Source of the DNA: Planctomycetota bacterium
GTDB taxonomy: Bacteria; Planctomycetota; SZUA-567; H5-PLA8
DNA length: 64,000 nt
Direction: 5' to 3'
NCBI GenBank assembly: GCA_027493525.1
Contig: JAOSKN010000001.1
Span: 496,001 to 560,000 of the forward strand
This document shows, one piece after another, positions 48,612 through 56,521 of this stretch; the first letter of the stretch is position 1, and each line of letters starts with the position of its first letter. Below the pieces are notes generated by a model that worked only from the letters and a program-made list of their open reading frames with translations, was not told the origin of the DNA and did no database searches. The position numbers and the translations under genes were made by a program.

Positions 48612-50915
48612 TCATTCGTTCTTGGTGATCGCGATGTTGTCCATGTAGACCTTCTTCTGGGCCTGCGGCGAGAAGCCGAAGAGTCCCGGCGAGCCATGCG
48701 TGTGGGCCAGCTTGTGCGGGACCTCGATCGTCCACTCCGCGGGCTCCGCGTCGCCCTGCTTCCAGCACTTCGCCCGCACCACCCCCGAGCCATCCTGGGC
48801 CAGGTCCACGCGCGTCTTGAGCGTGTACCAGGCCGCGGCCTGCCACTTGAACGGCACGGACACCTTCACCAGGTCGTGGTTGCTGCTGACTTCCAGGAGC
48901 TGCGCGTTCCCGATCAGGGCCACGATGTAGCGCTGGTTGATCACGCCCACGTTCGACATCCAGCGCCGGTTCCCGTCGGTCATCACGTCGGCCTGGAGCG
49001 TGTAGTTCTTCATCTCCGGATGCCCGATGAAGGTGATGGCGCGCTGGAAGAGCAAGTTGTCCAGCGTCTTCGCCAGCACCTTGTTGCCGTTCAGGTCGCG
49101 CACGTCCCACTTGAAGCGCGCGCCGATCCACGGCAGCGGCGGGTAGTCGAAGGCCTGCCCCGCTTCGTCCTTGGCCGCGAGCTTGAAGGTCTCGAAGTCC
49201 TCCTTCAGCGGCAGGTACGGGAGCACGCGCCCGCGCACGAAGGCCGTCGTCTTCCCGTCGGCGGCGGTGAATTTGAACATGCCCGCCGAGGGCGCCGGCT
49301 CCGGCCCGGCCTGGAACTCGGTGGGGGATGTGAACGCGCCGCCGAGCCGCGCCTTGACCTTCGCCGTCGGCGGCACGAAGCTCTCCCACGTCCCGCCCGC
49401 CGGATCGAAGGGCTTGCCATCCGACCAGCGGAAGCGGATCGGAATCTTCTCGCCCGGACGCAGGAGCAGTTCCGACGGCACGGCCTGGAGCGCCGGGGCA
49501 TGCTGCGCGGCCGGCGCCGGCTCGGGTTCGACGCGCGCCGGCGCGCCTTTCTTCGCTCCGAAACAGTACAGCCGCTTGGACGTGTGCAGGTAGACCTTGC
49601 CGTCGTAGACGACCGGCGAGCCCAGGCAACTGCCTTCCAGCTTCGCCTCGCTCAGCACCTCCGGCCCCGAGTCGCTGGGCCGCACGATGAAGAACTCCCC
49701 GCTGACCAGCGGCACGTAGAGCTTCCCGTCGGCGTACAGGGGCGAGGCGTGGAGCTGCTCGTTGCCGAGCTTCTTGCGCCAGACGATGCGGCCCGTGCCG
49801 GCGTCCACGCTGGCCAGCTCGCCGGTCATTGTCGTCACGTACACCCGGTCGCCGACCAGCACGGGCGAACTGCTGAACGCGCTGAGGTCGTTGCGCCAGG
49901 CCTCGGACTCCTTGCCCAGCACCGCCGGGCGCGGACCGTCCGGCAGCGCCGCGGGGACGCGGAAGGCCGCCATGCGCCCGCTGTCCGAGCTGTCCAGGTT
50001 CTCCTTGTCGTGGATCGCGATCACCAGATCCTTGTAGCGCACCACCGCGGAGTTGACGCCGCCGTAGGAGAACTGCACGCGCCAGAGCGGCTCGCCCGTG
50101 CGGGCATCCGCGCAGATCACGTTCCCGCAGCCCGTCCCGGCGTAGAAGACCCGCCGCCCGTTCCACCAGTCCAGCACCGGCGTCGCGTAACTCGAATCTT
50201 TCGGCCCCACACCGGGCTCGCAAGCCCAGACGTGCTCGCCCGTGCGCTTGTCGAAGGCGTAGAAGCGGTCCCGCGCCGGACCCTGGTTGCCCCAGAAGGA
50301 AGTGATCCCGCGCACGATCACCAGTTCGCCGTCGAGGATCGGGCAGCCCGTGCGCCCGTTGGGAAAGGTCAGCCGGCCGAAGGCATCCTGATGCGACTGG
50401 TGCCAGAGTTCGTTCCCCTGGGCGTCCAGCGCGAAAAACTCGCCGCCCGTCGTGAGCAGGTACACGTTCCCAGTCTCGGGATCCACCGTGGGCGAGCCGA
50501 TCGCGTAGCGCTCGTAAGCCGTATCGCTGGTGAAGTCGGGGTAGGTGCGCTCCCACAACACCTTGCCGTTCTTCGTGTCCACGCAATTGAGGACTTCGCG
50601 GAGATCCGGGCCGTGCCCGCGATAGCCCCACACGTAGGCGCGATTACCCAGGATCACGGGCGCCCCGCGCCCGGGCAGTTCGAGCGTCCAGAGACACTCC
50701 TGTGCGGCGCCGCCCCAGCGCTCGGGCAGGCCTTTTTCGTCGCACACGCCATTCTGGTGCGGACCGCGCCACGAAGTCCAGCCGGGCTCTACCTGCGCTT
50801 TCTTTACTTCCTTGGTTTCCTTGGGTTTATGCGCCTGGCCCCCGTCTTCGTCGCAGCCCAGCAGGAGGCACAGCAGCACGGCCGCGGCAGGCGCCCAGCA
50901 CCAGGAGTTACGCAT
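48612..50915 (-). CDS. PQQ-type propeller lipoprotein with C-terminal LamG-like domain
   Basis: 767-residue lipoprotein. The lipobox LLLGC places the acylated cysteine at residue 21. The propeller (about 45-465) starts PGWTSWRGPHQNGVCDE and has blades such as VYVTTMTGELASVDAGTGRI. A linker of Pro, Ala and Glu follows. A C-terminal jelly-roll region (about 580-767), NYTLQADVMTDGNRRW to GSPGLFGFSPQAQKKVYMDN, resembles the LamG/3-keto-disaccharide-hydrolase fold. It is the first gene of the long minus-strand run and starts 105 bp from the divergent MarR gene. Confidence 0.87.
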   Translation of the reverse strand: MRNSWCWAPAAAVLLCLLLGCDEDGGQAHKPKETKEVKKAQVEPGWTSWRGPHQNGVCDEKGLPERWGGAAQECLWTLELPGRGAPVILGNRAYVWGYRGHGPDLREVLNCVDTKNGKVLWERTYPDFTSDTAYERYAIGSPTVDPETGNVYLLTTGGEFFALDAQGNELWHQSHQDAFGRLTFPNGRTGCPILDGELVIVRGITSFWGNQGPARDRFYAFDKRTGEHVWACEPGVGPKDSSYATPVLDWWNGRRVFYAGTGCGNVICADARTGEPLWRVQFSYGGVNSAVVRYKDLVIAIHDKENLDSSDSGRMAAFRVPAALPDGPRPAVLGKESEAWRNDLSAFSSSPVLVGDRVYVTTMTGELASVDAGTGRIVWRKKLGNEQLHASPLYADGKLYVPLVSGEFFIVRPSDSGPEVLSEAKLEGSCLGSPVVYDGKVYLHTSKRLYCFGAKKGAPARVEPEPAPAAQHAPALQAVPSELLLRPGEKIPIRFRWSDGKPFDPAGGTWESFVPPTAKVKARLGGAFTSPTEFQAGPEPAPSAGMFKFTAADGKTTAFVRGRVLPYLPLKEDFETFKLAAKDEAGQAFDYPPLPWIGARFKWDVRDLNGNKVLAKTLDNLLFQRAITFIGHPEMKNYTLQADVMTDGNRRWMSNVGVINQRYIVALIGNAQLLEVSSNHDLVKVSVPFKWQAAAWYTLKTRVDLAQDGSGVVRAKCWKQGDAEPAEWTIEVPHKLAHTHGSPGLFGFSPQAQKKVYMDNIAITKNE

Positions 50916-51019
50916 CGTGGACCCTCTCGATCTCAGCGGTTCGCCGTCCAGAAATTACTTGTACGTATTATTTCCATCGCTAGTATATAGTCGTCAGGGA
51001 AATAGGGAGCAAAGAATTT
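50916..51019. promoter_or_regulatory. Divergent promoter region, marR / propeller-aromatic operon
   Basis: 104 bp between two divergent genes, strikingly AT-rich against the genome background (TACGTATTATTTCC, CTAGTATATAG). TATA-rich -10-like boxes exist on both strands, and CTAGTATATAG is an imperfect palindrome. A MarR-type operator here would let the regulator control itself and the large operon. I cannot assign -35 boxes or the operator with confidence. Confidence 0.5.
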
Positions 51020-51547
51020 TTGACGGATTTGCCGCTCGATAGCCCCAAGCGTCGGCGCCTGCCGCCCTTGTTGCGGCACGCTTGGTATGGCTTGAACCAG
51101 GCCTTCCGGCGCCGGATTGCCTCGATCGGGCTGACCCCCGATCAATTCACCACCTTAAGATTACTTTGCGAGTGCGCTAACGGGCTGACCCAGCGCGAAC
51201 TAGCCCTTAAGATGGGCAGCGATCCCAATACCGTCTCGGCGCTCGTTCAGCGCATGGAGTCCTCGGGGCTTCTCGAACGGCTCACTCACGAAACCGACCG
51301 CCGCGCCCGGCGCATCCGCGTGACCGCCCAGGGCCGCAAGGCTTACAAGAAGGCCCGCCCCCTCGCGCTGAATCTACAGGCCGAAATCCTGGGCGTGCTG
51401 CCCGAAGCCGAGCGCGACACGTTCCTCGATGCGCTGCAGAAGATCAGCGAAGCCTGCCAGCGCGCGGCCGAACAGGACACCGGCCGCGTCCTCGCCCAGC
51501 CGCTCGCCGATGAAGACGGCGAGGACGGCAAGCCCGAGGACGCGTAG
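51020..51547 (+). CDS. MarR-family transcriptional regulator
   Basis: 175-residue winged-helix regulator. The recognition region is LTQRELALKMGSDPNTVSAL (about 55-75), followed by the wing HETDRRARRIRVTAQGRKAY. MarR proteins often sense phenolic acids, which would fit the operon that starts 105 bp away in the other direction. The start is TTG at 51020 with GGGAG about twelve bases upstream; no ATG lies near. The acidic tail (LADEDGEDGKPEDA) is unusual for the family. It converges with the propeller gene at 51558. Confidence 0.88.
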   Translation: MTDLPLDSPKRRRLPPLLRHAWYGLNQAFRRRIASIGLTPDQFTTLRLLCECANGLTQRELALKMGSDPNTVSALVQRMESSGLLERLTHETDRRARRIRVTAQGRKAYKKARPLALNLQAEILGVLPEAERDTFLDALQKISEACQRAAEQDTGRVLAQPLADEDGEDGKPEDA

Positions 51548-51557
51548 ACGGCGTCCG

Positions 51558-52949
51558 CTAGAGCGCTCCCAGGCAGTACAGGTTGGACTTGCCGCGCAGG
51601 TAGATCTTGTTGCCCTCGAAGACCGGCGTGGCCTTGGTGGGCTCCAGGTCGTTCCGTGAGACCTCCTTGAACTCCTTTCCCGGCTCCAGGACAAACGTCT
51701 TGCCGTGCTCGCTGGCGAAGACGAGATACTTCCCGGCGATGCAGATGCTGGGGTAGAAGGGCTGCCCCGACCCGCCGTCGGCCTTGAAGTCCTTGGTCGC
51801 GACCTCCGCGCCGGTCTTGGCGTCGAGGATCGTCATGAACCCGTAGCGCGTGATCGCGTAGAGCAATCCGTCGTGGTGGACGGGCGAGGCGTAGTAGCGC
51901 TCCTTCTTGACCGGCGTGGCCCAGAGTTCCTTGGGCTGGAAGGGCTCGGCGGCCGTCGCCGGGAGTTGCAGCGCCTTCGCGCCGTTGCTCTCGTCGATGA
52001 AGTAGGCGATCCCGTCCACGATCAGCGCGCCGTTGTACTCGTTGCGCGAGAGGCCCTTCGCCAGCACCTTGCCGTCGGAAGAGCGGACGAATTCGCCCCG
52101 CGCCGTTACGATCAGGTCCGTCCCGCCCAACGTGAGCGGCGTCGGCGTGGCCCAGCACGAACCCAGCGGCGTCTTCCAGGCCTCTGTGCCGGTCTCGGGG
52201 TCGAACCCGATGAGCTGGTTGGCGTAGTGCACGATCAGCTTGCCGCCGCTAAGAATCGGCGAGGTCGACGTACCCCAGTCGTGGTGCGGCCTCCCCAGCG
52301 CCTTGATCCACTTGCGGTTGCCTTCCAGATCGAAGACCGCCACGGTCCCCACGCCGAAGAGGCACCCGACCAGCTTCCCGTCGCAGACGGGGACCGGAGA
52401 GGAGTAGCCGTTGTCGCCGTGCGTGCGCGGCAGGAGGAAGGCTTCGACCGGCTTCAACTTCCCGTTCAGGTCGCCGAGCTTCTTTTGAAGCTCGTCGAGT
52501 TGCGTCTTGGCCGCCGGGTCGTTCCGAGCCTTCCGCTGCAACCCGCGGGCCTCCTTCTCGAGATGGTCACGCTCGCCGAGCAGGCCCTTGGCCTCGTCCA
52601 GAGCCTTCTGCGTCGCGGCGCGTTCGGCCTCCGGCAAGGCGTCCAGCGACGGGTTGGCCTTCTGCCACAGGATCTTCCCGTCGGCCTTGCTCACGCAGAT
52701 CAGCACGTCCGGCTCCGCCGTGACGAAGAGCTTGTCCCCGACGATCACCGGCGACGCGTTGCTCCAGTTGGGCATTGCGCACTTCCAGACGACGCCCTTG
52801 TCCGGGCCCCACTGCGTCGGCGGATCGGCCTGCGGGTACGAGCCCGTCCAGTTGGTGCGCCAGCCCACCGTCTCAGCCGACAGCGTCCCGCATCCAAGCG
52901 CCACCAAGGCGCTCAGCGCCGCCGCCCGCATTCCGTTCGCCGAATTCAT
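51558..52949 (-). CDS. Secreted PQQ-type beta-propeller protein
   Basis: 463-residue protein with a signal peptide (MRAAALSALVALGCGTLSAET after six leading residues). Propeller blades carry patterns such as LLYAITRYGFMTILDAKTGAE. A charged coiled-coil insert of about 60 residues (AERAATQKALDEAKGLLGER, near 105-165) interrupts the first blades, as in the 46879 protein. No dehydrogenase active-site residues are evident. It ends 10 bp from the convergent marR and is preceded by the 53011 propeller on the same strand. Confidence 0.85.
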   Translation of the reverse strand: MNSANGMRAAALSALVALGCGTLSAETVGWRTNWTGSYPQADPPTQWGPDKGVVWKCAMPNWSNASPVIVGDKLFVTAEPDVLICVSKADGKILWQKANPSLDALPEAERAATQKALDEAKGLLGERDHLEKEARGLQRKARNDPAAKTQLDELQKKLGDLNGKLKPVEAFLLPRTHGDNGYSSPVPVCDGKLVGCLFGVGTVAVFDLEGNRKWIKALGRPHHDWGTSTSPILSGGKLIVHYANQLIGFDPETGTEAWKTPLGSCWATPTPLTLGGTDLIVTARGEFVRSSDGKVLAKGLSRNEYNGALIVDGIAYFIDESNGAKALQLPATAAEPFQPKELWATPVKKERYYASPVHHDGLLYAITRYGFMTILDAKTGAEVATKDFKADGGSGQPFYPSICIAGKYLVFASEHGKTFVLEPGKEFKEVSRNDLEPTKATPVFEGNKIYLRGKSNLYCLGAL

Positions 52950-52989
52950 GGCCGCATTCCCCTTTATGCTCTGCCCGCTACAAACCTGG

Positions 52990-53010
52990 TTTCCGACCTT
53001 TGACCTTTGT
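52990..53010 (+). repeat. Short heptamer array after a propeller gene
   Basis: Three 7-bp units TTTCCGA, CCTTTGA, CCTTTGT. The last base touches the stop codon of the propeller gene (TAG at 53013-53011 on the minus strand). Same period and similar core as the arrays at 17124 and 43394/43870, but no four-helix-bundle gene is attached. Confidence 0.65.
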
Positions 53011-54246
53011 CTACTTGCCCCGCAGATCGACGGCCACCGCCTGGCCTTCCTTGTTTCGAGCGTAGAGCCGTCCGCCGGCGAACGCCGGCGTGGTCCAGCA
53101 GGTCCCGTTCAGGACCTGCGCCCGCGCGCCAGCCTGGAAGGCGTTGGGCGCGGCCGGCGCGACGATCAGTTCGCCGTGGTCGCTCAGGATGACCAGTTTC
53201 CCGTCCACGACGATCAGCGTCCCGCCCAGCCGCTGCTCGGACCACTTCTCCTGGCCGGTTGCGAAGTCGAGGCACTTCAGGGTCTGCCGGCCCATCTGGC
53301 CGTCGAAGCCGTAGATGTGGCCCTGGTAGAGCACCGGCGGGCTGGTGTGACAGGCCATCGATTTGTTGCGCCAGAGTTCGCGCGCGCCGCCGGCTCCGAT
53401 CTGAACCAGCGCGCAGCCGGTCCCGTAGCCCGAACTGATGAACGCCTTGTCGCCCTCGATCAGCGGGTCGGCCGAGTTCACGTCGTAGCTCGTCTTCCAG
53501 CCATGGCTGAAGACCTGCTGCCCATTCTGAAGATTGAAGCCTTCCAGCCCCGCGGCCGTAAAGAGCGCCACGAAGCCGGGCTTTTCCTTAGGGAACGGCA
53601 CCGCCGAGGAATACCCCGCGCCCGCCTGCCCGCCCTTCCAGGCCACGTTGCCGTTGGACTTGTCGAAGGCCAGCACCGACGCGCCGGGCGCGCCGACGTT
53701 CAGGATCAGCAGGCTCCCCACGACCTGCGGCGAACCGGAGAGCCCCCACTGGGGAATCCGCGCGCCCAGTTCCTGTCGCGCGTCCTTCTTCCAGACCACC
53801 TGCCCGTTCTGGAGGTTGATACAGAAGAGGTGCCCCAAGCGGCTGAAGGTGTAGACGGCGTTCCCGTCAATCGCCGGCGTGGCGCGAGGTCCGGGGTAGC
53901 CGCGGTCCGAACCGCAGGGGTAGGCATGCTTCCACAGTTCTTGCCCCGTCTCCGCGTCGAGGCACCAGACCGTGTCGGTGTTGTTGACGTTGCCCATGGC
54001 GACGGCGAACTTCCCGCTCACCGCAATGGACGAGTAACCTTCGCCGATGTCCTTCTTCCAAAGTTCTTTCGGCTTGCCCCCGGGCCATTGGGTGGTCCAG
54101 CCCTTCTCCTCGGAGATGCCCGTGCGCTGCGGCCCGCGCCACGAGGGCCAGTCCGCGGGCGCCGCCGGCGTGCCGGCCCAAGCCGGAACCGCCAGCAGCA
54201 ACCCGCCAAGCAGGACCACCGTGAAGCGACAAGAACCTGGAGTCAT
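53011..54246 (-). CDS. Secreted PQQ-type beta-propeller protein
   Basis: 411-residue protein with signal peptide (MTPGSCRFTVVLLGGLLLAV ending AWA). The mature part begins ADWPSWRGPQRTGISEEKGW, the WPxWRGPxRxG signature that opens many planctomycete PQQ-repeat proteins. Blades such as VYTFSRLGHLFCINLQNGQV follow. An upstream frame is open, but only the ATG at 54246 gives a signal peptide, with AAGGAAAGG before it. It lies 61 bp upstream of the 51558 propeller and may share its transcript. Confidence 0.87.
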   Translation of the reverse strand: MTPGSCRFTVVLLGGLLLAVPAWAGTPAAPADWPSWRGPQRTGISEEKGWTTQWPGGKPKELWKKDIGEGYSSIAVSGKFAVAMGNVNNTDTVWCLDAETGQELWKHAYPCGSDRGYPGPRATPAIDGNAVYTFSRLGHLFCINLQNGQVVWKKDARQELGARIPQWGLSGSPQVVGSLLILNVGAPGASVLAFDKSNGNVAWKGGQAGAGYSSAVPFPKEKPGFVALFTAAGLEGFNLQNGQQVFSHGWKTSYDVNSADPLIEGDKAFISSGYGTGCALVQIGAGGARELWRNKSMACHTSPPVLYQGHIYGFDGQMGRQTLKCLDFATGQEKWSEQRLGGTLIVVDGKLVILSDHGELIVAPAAPNAFQAGARAQVLNGTCWTTPAFAGGRLYARNKEGQAVAVDLRGK

Positions 54247-54489
54247 GGGAGACCCTTTCCTTAGCGTTGCCGCTTCGTCTTCCACGCCGGGCGGGGAGCA
54301 TCTTATCACCTCATGCGCCCCATACCAGTCCGCACCATGTGGAGCCTTCGACGCGAGCGTTGCTTTGCAATGTTTCAAAACCCGAAGCGCGTTCCGGCGC
54401 GGCGGCGGTCTTCTGCAAGGACGAAGCAGATCCCCGCTTTACGGCGCGGTTTTATCCCTTCGCGTCGCGTCTTGCGTTATCCTGGGCGC

Positions 54490-54933
54490 ATGCTCTGGCG
54501 CTACCTCGCCGACGCGACGGCCGTGCTCCACGTGCTGGTGGTCGTGTACGTCGTCGCAGGCTTGCCGCTCGTCGCGGTGGGCCTGTGGCGAGGCTGGCGC
54601 TGGGTGCGCGGTTTCGGCTTCCGCTTTACGCACCTGCTGCTCTGCCTCATCGTGATAGCCTTCGAATGGCTCAACGCCCCGTGCCCGTTGACGACTCTGG
54701 AACGCGCCCTCCGCGCCCAGGCCGCCGACGGCTCCGGCTACGAAGGCGGCTTCATCCAGCATTACCTGTCCGAGGCCATCCACCTGCACGTCGAGCCGCG
54801 CGCGCTCGCGGTTCCGACGAGCATCTGGGTCCTCGCCGTCTTCGCGCTCTACGTCTGGGCCGGGCCACATCGAAAGCCGGAGCAGGTATCTTCGAAGCAG
54901 GACGCACGGGACGAAGGGGCATTCAAAGGCTGA
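54490..54933 (+). CDS. DUF2784-family membrane protein
   Basis: 147-residue protein with four membrane helices. MLWRYLADATAVLHVLVVVY, the invariant-looking FEWLNAPCPLTTLERALR and the YEGGFIQHYL motif are characteristic of DUF2784. The function is unknown. An upstream in-frame ATG at 54313 would add an Arg-rich stretch that does not look like protein, so the ATG at 54490 is preferred. The 243 bp before it, divergent from the propeller gene, show no other feature. Confidence 0.82.
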   Translation: MLWRYLADATAVLHVLVVVYVVAGLPLVAVGLWRGWRWVRGFGFRFTHLLLCLIVIAFEWLNAPCPLTTLERALRAQAADGSGYEGGFIQHYLSEAIHLHVEPRALAVPTSIWVLAVFALYVWAGPHRKPEQVSSKQDARDEGAFKG

Positions 54934-54999
54934 ATGGATTTTGGATTGGCGGTTTCGATTCGGCGTGGCCGTATTCCAACAGCTCCATCCCAAGCCCGG

Positions 55000-55707
55000 C
55001 TACGGGCGCTGCGGCGGAAGGCGGCGCGAAGAGATCCGCGGACGCTCGAAGATGCCCGTCTCGTTGGCCGGGTCGCGCCGGCCCACGGCGGGGATGCGCG
55101 CCGACGAGATGCGCCCCTTGCGCCCGTAGAAGATGCTGGTCGAACGGCGCATGTAATCGAGCGCCGGCGAGACGGCGCCCGGGAGGATCGTCGAGGTCTG
55201 CCGCTGCCGCTCGCGCGTGATCTGCTCGTCCAGGTACGCGCCAAGAACCTCGAGCGCCGTCTGGACGGCTTCGTCCCGCGTCGCTTCCGTGTAGCTCACG
55301 ATGCACGACGGCGCGGCGAAACTCTTGGAAGCCGTGATGAGATCCATCTCCTGGTCCACCTTCTCGCGGGCCATCGCATAAATCTCGCGATCAAGCATCC
55401 GCATCGTGCCGCAGAAGATCGTGCGCGGGTTCCCCAGCACCCGCCCGCTCATCAGGAACTGCAACTCCTTCGTGTTATTGAAAAGGTTGAGGTTGAGCAC
55501 CGCGAAGTTGTACGCGCTCCCGCAGGTCTTCGCCTTGAACTCGTCGATCTGCGCCGCGGCCTGTTCGAGCGTCTGCGCGGACTGGAAGAGCGTGCTCTGC
55601 GCGTGCTTCGACGCCTGGAAGGCCTCAGCCAGGGGATCTATCAGCAGCAAGGCGTCGGAGAGCCCCGGGCACTCCATGCCGAACACGGCGTACTTGAACT
55701 GCTCCAT
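55000..55707 (-). CDS. Unknown protein
   Basis: 235-residue soluble protein that I do not recognise. It begins MEQFKYAVFGMECPGLSDAL, is mostly helical by residue pattern, and holds the cysteines ECPG, KTCGSAY, IFCGTM and PSCIVSY. FCGTMRMLDREIYAMAREKV and TILPGAVSPALDYMRRSTSI look conserved in character. No signal peptide or membrane helix. GAGGA lies nine bases before the ATG at 55707; the longer frame starts with low-complexity sequence. The 187 bp upstream are AT-rich and may contain its promoter. Confidence 0.65.
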   Translation of the reverse strand: MEQFKYAVFGMECPGLSDALLLIDPLAEAFQASKHAQSTLFQSAQTLEQAAAQIDEFKAKTCGSAYNFAVLNLNLFNNTKELQFLMSGRVLGNPRTIFCGTMRMLDREIYAMAREKVDQEMDLITASKSFAAPSCIVSYTEATRDEAVQTALEVLGAYLDEQITRERQRQTSTILPGAVSPALDYMRRSTSIFYGRKGRISSARIPAVGRRDPANETGIFERPRISSRRLPPQRP

Positions 55708-55894
55708 GCCTGCGTCCTCTAGAATCCCGGCTGCCCCTCGCCTTATCCGACGTCCCAATGTTCAGTCTTGTTCGAATCCCTAATGCACCTTGCGAAGTTT
55801 ATGCGCAGACTCCTTTCCTGGCAAGTGACATAAGCTCATTCGCAATAGATGCTTGATAATATGGCTTTGCAACCGGGCAGTACCCTAATATGAA

Positions 55895-56521
55895 CTAAAG
55901 AACACCCTTCGTGCTCGGTACGTCGCGGATGCGCGGATCGGACTCGATCGCCTGCCGCAGCGCGCGCGCGAACGCCTTAAAGGTGGCTTCGACGATGTGG
56001 TGCGTATTCCTGCCCGCGCGAACCTCGGCGTGCAGTGTGGCCCCGGCGGCCGAAGCGAAGGCGCCCAGGAAGTCCTCGAGCAACTCCACGTCGAAGCTGC
56101 CGATCTTCCCGCGGCCCAGCTTGTTGCGGCCCCTGAAGGCAAAGTGCGCGCGCCCCGAAAGGTCGATCGTCACCTGGGAGAGGGCCTCGTCGAGCGGGAC
56201 GCTGGCGAAACCGAAGCGCCGGATGCCCGCCTTGTCGCCCAGGGCTTCCTTCACCGCCGTGCCCAGCACGATCCCCACGTCCTCGACGCTGTGGTGGTCG
56301 TCGATGTGCGTGTCGCCCTCGCAGCGGATTTCCAGGTCCAGCGCGCCGTGCTTGGCCAGCGCCTCGAGCATGTGGTCGAAGAAGCCGACGCCGGAGCTGA
56401 CCTGGGCCAGGCCCTTGCCGTCGAGGTTGATCGTGAGCCGGATGTCGGTCTCGCGGGTCTTGCGCGCGAGCGCCGCGTGCCGCCCGGCGCTGGCCTTCTT
56501 CTTGGGCGTCATCTTAGCCAC
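55895..56521 (-). CDS. hisB: Imidazoleglycerol-phosphate dehydratase
   Basis: 208-residue cytosolic enzyme of histidine biosynthesis, converting imidazole glycerol phosphate to imidazole acetol phosphate. The manganese-binding motifs are GVGFFDHMLEALAKHG, DDHHSVEDVGIVLG and NTHHIVEATFKAFARAL. It is the monofunctional type, without the histidinol phosphatase domain. A short basic N-terminal extension (MAKMTPKKKASAGRHAALAR) precedes the conserved core. Its start overlaps the hisC stop by eight bases. Confidence 0.96.
   Translation of the reverse strand: MAKMTPKKKASAGRHAALARKTRETDIRLTINLDGKGLAQVSSGVGFFDHMLEALAKHGALDLEIRCEGDTHIDDHHSVEDVGIVLGTAVKEALGDKAGIRRFGFASVPLDEALSQVTIDLSGRAHFAFRGRNKLGRGKIGSFDVELLEDFLGAFASAAGATLHAEVRAGRNTHHIVEATFKAFARALRQAIESDPRIRDVPSTKGVL

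Noticed and set aside
46879..50631. One 1250-residue propeller protein spanning two genes
   Set aside because: The upstream 690 codons are the wrong frame of the lipoprotein propeller gene; a signal peptide begins at 48561 and the neighbour has its own start and lipobox.
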